Positions 1 through 7,214 of a stretch of 14,848 nt of DNA are shown here, piece after piece. This stretch comes from Bacteroidales bacterium. GTDB lineage: Bacteria > Bacteroidota > Bacteroidia > Bacteroidales > VadinHA17. The position numbers were made by a program, and so were the translations under genes. Location: positions 1 through 14,848 of the forward strand of contig JAUYBT010000075.1 in the NCBI GenBank assembly GCA_030692905.1, in the 5' to 3' direction. The number at the start of each line of letters is the position of its first letter. Position 1 is the first letter of the stretch. The notes under the pieces are model-generated. The model was not told the DNA's origin, made no database searches, and worked only from the letters and a program-made list of their open reading frames with translations.

Positions 1-163
1 CTTTAATATTGCCCCTGGTAAGATAGCTGTCTTGCAGGGACTCAAAGATTATATTGTTGTTGATTCTGAAAATGTGCTTTTAATCGTTAAGAAGGAGGAA
101 GAGCAGAATATCAAGCAATACCTTGAAGATATAAAGAAATCGACCAAAGAAAAATATTTATAA
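1..163 (+). CDS. manC: Mannose-1-phosphate guanylyltransferase, C-terminal end (partial)
   Basis: Open frame from base 2 to a TAA at 161-163, giving 53 residues; the start is outside the window. The tail contains GLKDYIVVDSENVLLIVKK, then EEEQNIKQY and a lysine-rich end. This resembles the left-handed beta-helix tail of Bacteroidota GDP-mannose pyrophosphorylases, where a 'GLxDYIVVxSxNVLLI' motif precedes an acidic helix. If correct, the enzyme makes GDP-mannose from GTP and mannose-1-phosphate in the cytoplasm for polysaccharide or glycan synthesis. The call rests on this short tail only; another nucleotidyltransferase with a similar beta-helix end is possible. The gene converges on gldN, with 2 bases between the stop codons. 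Confidence 0.7.
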   Translation, partial: FNIAPGKIAVLQGLKDYIVVDSENVLLIVKKEEEQNIKQYLEDIKKSTKEKYL

Positions 164-165
164 AA

Positions 166-990
166 TTAATATTCCCAAAGATCTTGTTCAAAGTTGAAAA
201 GTTCAGTTTTGATGCGTTCTGCTTCAAAAAGAGAGTATTTTCCAAGCTGGTAATCCGAAATCATCCGGTCGTTATAGACATTTGATTCTCCGTAAATAAC
301 ACCTCCGAATCTTCGTTGCAAAAAGAGGTCGTCAAACGATATTTTCTGGGCATCATTATTATTCATGTATACCTCATGTTTTGCGAGAGCATCTCTGGCT
401 TCGTCGTATTTAATCCAGAATAAAGGTTTTCTAAGAACTTTTCCAAGCTGGTTATCAAAACCTATATAATACGGTTCAATAGAAATTATTCTTACATCGA
501 GTTTTGATAGTTTTTTATCAAAATACCATAGTTCATAAACCAGTAATTGTTTTACTTCCTCAGGTTTGGCATCCTGTTTTACCGAGTCCTCTCTGGTTGC
601 GCCTGCTGCATTGATCTGCACGGTTACAAGCTTAGTTACAGCTCCCATCTTTACTTCAATATCTGAATATGTAGTGCTTACATCAATATTAAGAGGGTCG
701 TATGCATTGAGTCTGCCGGCCTTGATCTCTTCCAGCAGGATGTTTATAAAATTCTTTCTTCCATCGAGAGTTGGCGATATTGGATAATATAAAGGCTGAT
801 TAATCTTTTCACGTAGATCGATCAAACGGTATATCCCTTTTGACCAAAAAACATCGGCTTCACGAAGATATGGGAACTCAATTTTCTTTGCATCCGGAAT
901 CGATTTCTGGTAAATATCACAGAAACTCTGGGCATTAACAATACCTGAAAGTGGAAGGGCGATAATTCCCAAAAGAATTTTCTTATTCAT
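166..990 (-). CDS. gldN: T9SS/gliding motility protein GldN (PorN)
   Basis: A 274-residue secreted protein. The N-terminus is a signal peptide: MNKK, a hydrophobic stretch, then VNA|QS with likely cleavage after about residue 21. The rest is soluble and periplasmic. The C-terminus (SLFEAERIKTELFNFEQDLWEY) matches the closing motif I know from GldN/PorN proteins. In characterised systems GldN/PorN binds the GldK/PorK lipoprotein to form a large periplasmic ring attached to the outer membrane, and contacts the GldLM motor. It is the last gene of the porP-gldKLMN block, 21 bases after gldM. No rho-independent hairpin is visible at its 3' end, which nearly touches the converging manC. No paralogue (GldO) is present here. 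Confidence 0.93.
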   Translation of the reverse strand: MNKKILLGIIALPLSGIVNAQSFCDIYQKSIPDAKKIEFPYLREADVFWSKGIYRLIDLREKINQPLYYPISPTLDGRKNFINILLEEIKAGRLNAYDPLNIDVSTTYSDIEVKMGAVTKLVTVQINAAGATREDSVKQDAKPEEVKQLLVYELWYFDKKLSKLDVRIISIEPYYIGFDNQLGKVLRKPLFWIKYDEARDALAKHEVYMNNNDAQKISFDDLFLQRRFGGVIYGESNVYNDRMISDYQLGKYSLFEAERIKTELFNFEQDLWEY

Positions 991-1011
991 GATGGTATAT
1001 TTATTTTGATA

Positions 1012-2613
1012 TTAGTCTATCTTTAAAATTATGGGCAGCAGTTCTTTTGTCTTGCCCTCAGGCCCAATCGCTTTTATATCTTTTATAGTTAAATATTTAC
1101 CTCTTGTCAGCCTGGCTATCAAATCTTTCTGTTTTTGAGTAAAGTTGCTGCTTGTACTTGGTTCATCAAAGTCTCCTCTGTTATCAGAATAAAGAACTGA
1201 GAATCCGGTGACATCGTAATTAAGGTCAAACTCGAAATCACGCATTACGGCAAAGACACCAAGTTGTGCAGCAGCAGTAGCCCTTGAAACACTTCCTGTA
1301 CTCTTTCCTGCAAATACTGCAACAGGATCGGGAGTAGATTTTACCCTGAATTCATAAGGAGCATATTGCACGGGTTTATCGTTGATATCAGCCGTTACAA
1401 TAATCTGAACATTTTGTCCTACGGCATTTGGTTTAACAGCCCAGCTGCCCTTGAAATTCTTCCCTATGGAGTTTTTTACTTTATCTGTCGTGAAAGTCCC
1501 ATTCACAACCTTGATCTTTATTTTATCAGGACTTACATCAGGTACAGATACGTCAATGGGGTTAAAAATACCCGCATACATAACGTTCACTGCTGTGGGA
1601 GATACAATGACATTCGGTTCGCCAACAACATACGAAGATTCGAACGGGTAGTTCATAATTGTGCCCTCGGGGGCTCTGATAGCGATTATCCCACTCCATT
1701 TTTTAGTACCGGTAGAGGAAGCCCGGACTTTATAAATCCCTTTTCCTGTTTCATCAAGAGGAAGGACAGTGTTGCCAACTGTAATGACCGGAGACTGTGT
1801 AGTATCTATAGCAGAAATAAATACCTGAGCTTCGTAATCGCTGCCTTGTGTCACGTAATTTGAATTTGGCATAACAATTGCTTTAAGTTTATTAAATTTA
1901 AACCAAGAAGCATCAATCTGAGTGTAGAGGTAGTTAAGAACTTCAGTCTCGGCGTTTCTTATATCAATCTGCATTTTCGACATGATGGTAATAACAGCAA
2001 CCAGAGGTACTGTCTGGAAGGTAAAGTTCTCCCAGCGTTCGGTTTTGCCACTTTTATTTTTCACGTCATCAGTGTTCAGACTTTTTCTCAAAGCATCTTC
2101 AACGGACGGGTTTTTACCATCGAGAGTTACAATAGCAATAAGAGAATCGCGGTAATCATTAAGCACTGCCTTCAGGTCGTTGGCTTTTCCTTTTTCGTTA
2201 TCTCCAATAAGAATTTGAGATGGGACGCTATTATTATCAATCTTTCTAACTTCTTCAATAATAACCTCATTCCCTTTAACAGCAGGAGTTTCGGGACCTT
2301 CAGCGGCTGTGATTATTTCGATCTTAAGATCCTGAAAAAAATTGAATGCCTCATCTGCATGTTCTTTAACCTTGTATGCTGCAGTTTTATATTTCCCGGC
2401 TTTTTCGGGATTTTCAGCAGCAGCTTTGTCAAACCCGCTATAAATGAGGTTATTTTTAAGGGTATAATTTGCGATAGTCTGAGTAAGACCCTTATCAACT
2501 TTTTTAAATGCTTCAACAGCGTCTTTTGCTACGTTAAGTGCAAGCATGGCAATCATTATCAGGTACATCAAATTGATCATCCTTTGCCGTGTAGATAGTC
2601 TTTCGCGAGCCAT
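1012..2613 (-). CDS. gldM: T9SS/gliding motor protein GldM (PorM)
   Basis: A 533-residue protein, close to the usual family length of about 510-530. It has a short cytoplasmic N-terminus with STRQRMINLMYLIMIAMLAL, one transmembrane helix at about residues 12-28, then a long periplasmic part (in known structures four domains, D1-D4, forming an elongated dimer). The first residues match the family pattern 'LTPRQKMINLMYLVxIAMLALN'. Arg9, the position reported to pair with the GldL motor glutamate, is present. GldM dimers sit in a GldL pentamer in the inner membrane and are thought to transmit proton-motive rotation to the GldKN ring. The ATG at 2613 is chosen because the family motif begins within nine residues. 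Gaps are 35 bases after gldL and 21 before gldN. Confidence 0.95.
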   Translation of the reverse strand: MARERLSTRQRMINLMYLIMIAMLALNVAKDAVEAFKKVDKGLTQTIANYTLKNNLIYSGFDKAAAENPEKAGKYKTAAYKVKEHADEAFNFFQDLKIEIITAAEGPETPAVKGNEVIIEEVRKIDNNSVPSQILIGDNEKGKANDLKAVLNDYRDSLIAIVTLDGKNPSVEDALRKSLNTDDVKNKSGKTERWENFTFQTVPLVAVITIMSKMQIDIRNAETEVLNYLYTQIDASWFKFNKLKAIVMPNSNYVTQGSDYEAQVFISAIDTTQSPVITVGNTVLPLDETGKGIYKVRASSTGTKKWSGIIAIRAPEGTIMNYPFESSYVVGEPNVIVSPTAVNVMYAGIFNPIDVSVPDVSPDKIKIKVVNGTFTTDKVKNSIGKNFKGSWAVKPNAVGQNVQIIVTADINDKPVQYAPYEFRVKSTPDPVAVFAGKSTGSVSRATAAAQLGVFAVMRDFEFDLNYDVTGFSVLYSDNRGDFDEPSTSSNFTQKQKDLIARLTRGKYLTIKDIKAIGPEGKTKELLPIILKID

Positions 2614-2648
2614 TTTGCAGGTAGTTTAGTCAGATAAAGAATGTCACG

Positions 2649-3509
2649 TTATTTAAAATTCATGGCAGAAAGCATATTTCCATAAACATTATTCAACGCT
2701 GTCAGGTTGTCGTTGAGTTTTGTAATTTGTTCGCGGTACTTTTTAGTATCCCCGGCTGATTCTGAAAGGTCTTTCATTAATCCCTGAATTCCTTTATAAA
2801 GTGTTTCAGAATCTTTCAAATGATCGTCTGCTCCTTTACGTTGCAGTTCATAAACCGCATTAAGTGCAGAAAGATTTTTATTAAGTGATTCCAGTTGTTG
2901 CTGATATGATTTACCCCCTACCTCAATAACTGATAGTGAGTCAGCCACATTCTTGTAAGTAGAACCTGTTTCATTTATTACCTTGGTTGTAGCCTGGTAT
3001 GATTCTGACAACTTGCCAAGAGATTCATTGGCAGTATTGATGGTGTACATATACTTTGAAGAAGCTGCAGTAACATCTCCCATGGCATTCATGTTTGCGG
3101 TAGTTTCGCCAAGTTTTTTCATTCCGACACCAAGTTTCTGTAACAGGTCAGGAGTGATTTCAGCTTTTTCAAGCATCTCATCAAATTTTGCAAGGGCTAC
3201 AGAACCACCTCCGCCGCCACCAACGGCACCACGGTTTTTTCCACCATATGATGAGAGTCCTTTAGCTCTGTCTTCAGGAGTTTCTGCAAGTTCAGGATAG
3301 GCCAGTGACCAGTCAACCTCTGGCTCGAATGCATAAAAGAAGAAGATTATTGACTCGGTAATAAGACCGACAGCAAGCATAAGATCTGCAAATCGCCAGT
3401 GCTGTATTTTAAAAAGCGTACCAATAATTACGACGGAAGCGCCAAAACCATAAAGTTTAGTCAATAAATTTTTAAATCCTCTGCTTTGTACTATTTTTGC
3501 TAAGCTCAT
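2649..3509 (-). CDS. gldL: T9SS/gliding motor protein GldL (PorL)
   Basis: A 286-residue inner-membrane protein with two N-terminal transmembrane helices (about residues 20-35 and 41-60), a glycine-rich linker with six consecutive Gly (97-102), and a long helical, coiled-coil-like cytoplasmic region to the C-terminus. GldL forms the pentameric proton-driven stator around GldM. The polar intramembrane residues known from the Flavobacterium johnsoniae motor have counterparts: Tyr20, Lys34 and His37 in TM1 (YGFGASVVIIGTLFKIQH) and Glu52 in TM2 (GLITESIIFF), the equivalent of the essential Glu49. The conserved AFEP follows TM2, then a DWSLAYPELA segment. The gene lies between gldK (32-base gap) and gldM (35-base gap). 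Confidence 0.95.
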   Translation of the reverse strand: MSLAKIVQSRGFKNLLTKLYGFGASVVIIGTLFKIQHWRFADLMLAVGLITESIIFFFYAFEPEVDWSLAYPELAETPEDRAKGLSSYGGKNRGAVGGGGGGSVALAKFDEMLEKAEITPDLLQKLGVGMKKLGETTANMNAMGDVTAASSKYMYTINTANESLGKLSESYQATTKVINETGSTYKNVADSLSVIEVGGKSYQQQLESLNKNLSALNAVYELQRKGADDHLKDSETLYKGIQGLMKDLSESAGDTKKYREQITKLNDNLTALNNVYGNMLSAMNFK

Positions 3510-3541
3510 ATACCTGATTATTTTAGGGTTATTTCAATTAT

Positions 3542-4885
3542 TTAATTTACACCAATATAAGATCTTACATTACGGAATCCGACAAATGGTTTAGTAGAAT
3601 CCTGATATTCATAGTCTCTTGAACCAGTCTGAAGGAAATATGCTATATCTTTCCAGGAGCCGCCACGGATTACCTTCCTTTTCATTACCGGTGGATCCTG
3701 TGGAGTTGCATTATATTCATAGTTCGGCTCAAGGTCGTGCTGGAAGATGTAAGCCGAAGGATGGTATGCACCACGTGTCCATTCTGCAACATTTCCTGAC
3801 ATATCATACAATCCATATTCATTTGGTTCGTATGACCCCACTTTTCCTGTATATACGTTACCATCGTCGATATAGTTTCCGCGCAATGGTTTGAAATTAG
3901 CATAGAAGCAACCTTTGTAGTTACGGGTATATGGTCCGCCCCATGGATACATTGAAAGATCGAGACCACCTCTTGCAGCATATTCCCATTCTGTTTCAAG
4001 TGGTAGCCTGTACTCCTGTACATCGGCAACCCCTTTCTTTCTGAGTGCTGTGTTCATATAGTTTGTTCTCCAGTTGCTGAAAGCAGTTGCCTGAACCCAG
4101 GAGACACCTACAACAGGATAGTCATCAAATGAAGGATGCCAGAAATAGAGTGTGGCCTGTGGATCGTTGAATGAATACGTAAAATCCCTTACCCAGCAAA
4201 GGGTGTCGGGATAAACGTTTATAATATTATGTTTTATAAAAGAGGAGCGGTCTTTTACATCGGTACGTGTACCGTCAAGGTTTGTAACCTGTCCTTCATA
4301 CTTACCGGTATTATTTGCATAATCATAGACATATCTTGATTTTGCAGCCTGCTGGTAATCAACCCAGAAATAAGAATAGTTAAGTTTCCTGACATCAACC
4401 TGCTTTTTGCCGTTAAATCTCTCTTCAGGAGGATAGAACATCTCTTCAATGGTGGTCTTGGTAGTCTCTTCTTCAGGATCGATTTTTTCTTCCCAGTTAA
4501 TTACATTAGGTTCAATTACATTTCCATCGGCGTCAACCATAAAATACTCCCTGTCTGCAATGCCTTCGTTGCCAAGTTTTGTTCTGAGGATAGAATCGCG
4601 TACATAATACACAAACTGACGATATTTGTTATTGGTGATTTCTGTCTGATCCATCCAGAATGCATTCACTGTAACAGATTTTGGCATACTGTTCATTGCA
4701 AATGGTGCATCCTGATCGCTCGGTCCCATCATAAAATTCCCGGCAGGAATAAATGTCATCTCAAAGGGTTCCGGTTCAAAAAAATTTTTCCGCCCCAGAA
4801 CGCCTGTCAGCTCTCCGTTATTTGAAGAACCACAACCTGTTAACAAGATTATCAATATTAGAGCAGATAGGGATACCTTTTTCAT
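3542..4885 (-). CDS. gldK: T9SS/gliding lipoprotein GldK (PorK)
   Basis: A 447-residue lipoprotein. The signal peptide ends in a lipobox, LLTGC, with lipidated Cys18. The body has the FGE-sulfatase fold: FIPAGNFMMG near residue 45, FWMDQTEITNNKYRQF at 77-91, YPVVGVSWVQATAF at 256-269, LPLETEWEYAARGG at 294-307, YDMSGNVAEWTRG at 360-372, RGGSW at 407-411 and VGFRNVRS at 435-442. A long insertion (about 95-250) is typical of GldK. The paired cysteines used by true formylglycine-generating enzymes are absent after RGGSW, so the fold is structural here. GldK forms an outer-membrane-anchored periplasmic ring with GldN. It follows porP by 48 bases and starts the gldKLMN run. Confidence 0.95.
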   Translation of the reverse strand: MKKVSLSALILIILLTGCGSSNNGELTGVLGRKNFFEPEPFEMTFIPAGNFMMGPSDQDAPFAMNSMPKSVTVNAFWMDQTEITNNKYRQFVYYVRDSILRTKLGNEGIADREYFMVDADGNVIEPNVINWEEKIDPEEETTKTTIEEMFYPPEERFNGKKQVDVRKLNYSYFWVDYQQAAKSRYVYDYANNTGKYEGQVTNLDGTRTDVKDRSSFIKHNIINVYPDTLCWVRDFTYSFNDPQATLYFWHPSFDDYPVVGVSWVQATAFSNWRTNYMNTALRKKGVADVQEYRLPLETEWEYAARGGLDLSMYPWGGPYTRNYKGCFYANFKPLRGNYIDDGNVYTGKVGSYEPNEYGLYDMSGNVAEWTRGAYHPSAYIFQHDLEPNYEYNATPQDPPVMKRKVIRGGSWKDIAYFLQTGSRDYEYQDSTKPFVGFRNVRSYIGVN

Positions 4886-4933
4886 ATTACTTAAGAATTT
4901 TATATTGCAGGCAAGTTATTTTTTTAATAATAA

Positions 4934-5878
4934 TCATAAAAATCTGACACTTTTATATTTCATCGGGCTTTTGCCCAGACTAAGGTCGAAACAATAATTA
5001 ACCATGAATTCATGCGACCCGCTGCTGTTTTTTCTTATGTCTGAAATCGTAAAATCATAAGCATAACCCAGCCGGATTCCGTTGTATAATTCAAAACCAA
5101 CAATCCCGATCAACGCATCTCCGGTTCTATAGGAAACGCCTCCCCATGCTTTTTTATTGTATCTTAATAATGAAGTTACAGTAAACTGAGTCACTTTCCC
5201 ATCGCTGAAAGCAAAAAATGAAGGAAGTAATTCGAGCGACGGATTTGGCAGCTGTAAGGTATAACCGGCAGTCAGATAATAATGTCTGCTGATATAGGGA
5301 AGTCCTTTCGTAAATTTAATTTTAGGTTGATTCAGGTGAGTAACCGAAAGTGCTGCATAATATTTATCGGCTTTATAATAGAGGCCCAGTCCTGCATCAA
5401 AAGCAACGTAACTCTCTTTATTTTCAGGTATCAGCGGATCTCCTGAAGGCGGAGTATGGGCATCCCCCGAAGGTATTTGCCAGGTGGGGGTAAGTGTTTT
5501 ATTCAACATACCCAGATTTAATCCGATACCGAGTTTCCCCTGTCCCAGATCCATAAGATATGAATAAGCGGCAGACAGGTTTATGTTTTTATCAAATCCT
5601 ATGTTATCACTTTCAATTAACAAACCTACTCCGCTTTTGATCCCGAAAAGCGAAACAGGAGCACTAATATTAAAAATTGTAGTCGAGGGAGCCCCTTCAA
5701 ATCCTATCCATTGCTGCCGGTTGAGAGCAGTGGCACAGATCATTCCTGATGTGCCGGCAACACCGGGGTTATAGGTCATTGTATTAAACATATAATGACT
5801 CGACAGCGGATCTTGCTGCGATAAAACAGGCTGTAATATTAAAACTAAAAAAAGAAATGCAATATTTAGTTTTTTCAT
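4934..5878 (-). CDS. porP: PorP/SprF family T9SS outer-membrane protein
   Basis: A 314-residue secreted protein. It has a signal peptide (MKK plus a hydrophobic core, likely cleaved after VLS, residue 20), then the family hallmark QQDPLSSHYMFNTMTYNPGVAG. Alternating aromatic and polar segments and the C-terminus fit a beta-barrel of about 12-14 strands (known for PorP/SprF; inferred here). PorP-type proteins are T9SS components of the outer membrane; recent work links family members to anchoring of secreted partners or ring assembly. Position as first gene before gldK matches the Porphyromonas porPKLMN order, so porP is a better symbol than sprF, although the two names cover one family. A TAAATTTG box upstream probably drives the operon. 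Confidence 0.9.
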   Translation of the reverse strand: MKKLNIAFLFLVLILQPVLSQQDPLSSHYMFNTMTYNPGVAGTSGMICATALNRQQWIGFEGAPSTTIFNISAPVSLFGIKSGVGLLIESDNIGFDKNINLSAAYSYLMDLGQGKLGIGLNLGMLNKTLTPTWQIPSGDAHTPPSGDPLIPENKESYVAFDAGLGLYYKADKYYAALSVTHLNQPKIKFTKGLPYISRHYYLTAGYTLQLPNPSLELLPSFFAFSDGKVTQFTVTSLLRYNKKAWGGVSYRTGDALIGIVGFELYNGIRLGYAYDFTISDIRKNSSGSHEFMVNYCFDLSLGKSPMKYKSVRFL

Positions 5879-5946
5879 TTCTTTAATTTGTAGACGCGAT
5901 GCACTTAAATTGAACGAGTAAAATAAATAAAAATCTGAATCGTATA

Positions 5947-5954
5947 CAAATTTA
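5947..5954 (-). promoter_or_regulatory. Likely -7 box of the porP-gldKLMN operon
   Basis: On the minus strand the sequence is TAAATTTG, an exact match to the Bacteroidota sigma-ABfr -7 consensus TAnnTTTG. It lies about 68 bases upstream of the porP ATG, giving a leader of roughly 60 nt. No good TTTG -33 box is present at 19-21 bases upstream, so this is a partial match. The rest of the 158-base gap (5879-6036) is AT-rich and shows no hairpin terminator for the upstream gene, so read-through from topA is possible. Confidence 0.45.
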
Positions 5955-6036
5955 CGGACATCTATTTTGACGAGCAGGCCAAGACTTTATGGCAAATATT
6001 AAAATGAAGGGGATAAAAACTGAAAAACTGAAATTA

Positions 6037-7206
6037 TCAGGGTTTTAATCTTTCAACTGCTTTTACCCATCTGTCGGGGACTTCGTTTCGGTTGGCCTTA
6101 AGGTAATCTTCGTGTGAGCAGGCAACATAAAGGTACTGATCTTTTTCAACAGGCAGCTCCATCCACCACCTGTCGGTCAGATTACTTTTAACAAATATCA
6201 GATCGTCGTCGAGATCAGTAATTCTGACGTGATACTTAATAAATCGCCCTGAATTGCTGTTACTTAAAACAGGTGTTTCATATTGTTTTTGCGAAAAGCC
6301 TTCAAGGAAAAACCAAAGGATCTGGGCAGCAAGACCCGATGTCTGGAACCGGATATCAAATTCAGGATTGACATCAAATAGTCCGAAAATTTTCAGCTTG
6401 TCGGAAATCCCGGCATATCTTGAAAGAAGGCATATCTCTTCTCCATAGAAACCATTCGGAGAGGGACTTATTGTCCCCGGGGCATCTGACTGCCTCACTG
6501 CAGAAATATCAAATATTGCCACATCGGAGTCTCTGAAAAGGGGTTCTGTAAGGTAAATTGCCTGTCGTACATCTCCGATCCTTACAAGTTCAGATCTGCG
6601 TTTAAGAAAACGGTTTATTACCTGTTGATCATTAAGATAGGTCTGGTAACCTATATTAATATAATGATGAAAAGTGCTTTTGTGATTGTTGATGATTGTA
6701 TTAAGATAATTAAAGGAATCGGGCTCTTTCCTTTCATTGCTGAAATCAATCCTCGGATCAACTGCGGTAAGTGTATATCTGGTATTCTGTTGTGAGAGAG
6801 CCCTGTCAATAGCAGGAATGAGTGCACTGCTACCTCCGATAATTACCGGGAACAGGTTTTCCTGAATCAACAAAGTCAGAATATCAGTAAGCCCTGCAAT
6901 GGTATCGTTGAATGTAACACCCTGTTTCATGTTGCCCAGATCAATTATTTTAGATCTTCCGGGGATTTTTGCAAGTCTGTATAATTGCCCTCTGATCACA
7001 TCAGGGCCTTTAAAAGAACCTGCATTTGGTGAGTTCCGGCCCTCAGGTACTCCTAATATTGCAATCTTGTATTTACTGATATCTTTCACCGGGGTATTAT
7101 CAGTATGAATAGTGATATTGTGAGGGAAAACAGCTTGCCCTGTCAGATGCTCAAAATCAGGTCCCTGGATGCTTACAGGATTAAAATAGTCATTCAGATC
7201 TACCAT
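6037..7206 (-). CDS. Ureohydrolase (arginase/formimidoylglutamase) fold protein with degraded metal site
   Basis: A 389-residue cytoplasmic protein. It keeps the arginase-family landmarks: ILGVPEGRNSPNAGSFKGPDVIR at 50-72, IIGGSSALIPA at 122-132, VDPRIDFSNE at 149-158, IFDISAVRQSDAPG at 231-244 and LFDVNPEFD at 276-284. Active members bind two Mn via GGDHS, DAHxD and SxDxD. Here His of GGDHS is Ser127, His of DAHxD is Arg152 and the second Asp of DxD is Ser235, while Asp150, Asp154 and Asp233 remain. Normal Mn-dependent hydrolysis of arginine or formimidoylglutamate is therefore unlikely. Residues from about 305 form an extra C-terminal region with several Trp and acidic residues, beyond the ureohydrolase fold. 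It starts 8 bases after the topA stop and is probably co-transcribed with topA. Role unknown; its position before the T9SS operon is suggestive only. Confidence 0.8.
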   Translation of the reverse strand: MVDLNDYFNPVSIQGPDFEHLTGQAVFPHNITIHTDNTPVKDISKYKIAILGVPEGRNSPNAGSFKGPDVIRGQLYRLAKIPGRSKIIDLGNMKQGVTFNDTIAGLTDILTLLIQENLFPVIIGGSSALIPAIDRALSQQNTRYTLTAVDPRIDFSNERKEPDSFNYLNTIINNHKSTFHHYINIGYQTYLNDQQVINRFLKRRSELVRIGDVRQAIYLTEPLFRDSDVAIFDISAVRQSDAPGTISPSPNGFYGEEICLLSRYAGISDKLKIFGLFDVNPEFDIRFQTSGLAAQILWFFLEGFSQKQYETPVLSNSNSGRFIKYHVRITDLDDDLIFVKSNLTDRWWMELPVEKDQYLYVACSHEDYLKANRNEVPDRWVKAVERLKP

Positions 7207-7214
7207 AGTATATT

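Noticed and set aside
1366..1863. 165-codon plus-strand open frame inside gldM
   Set aside because: It is antisense to a well-recognised gene and has no family features; a shadow frame.
6001..6036. Terminator after the ureohydrolase-like gene
   Set aside because: Only a short direct repeat (ACTGAAA) is visible; no inverted repeat with a T-run on the minus strand.
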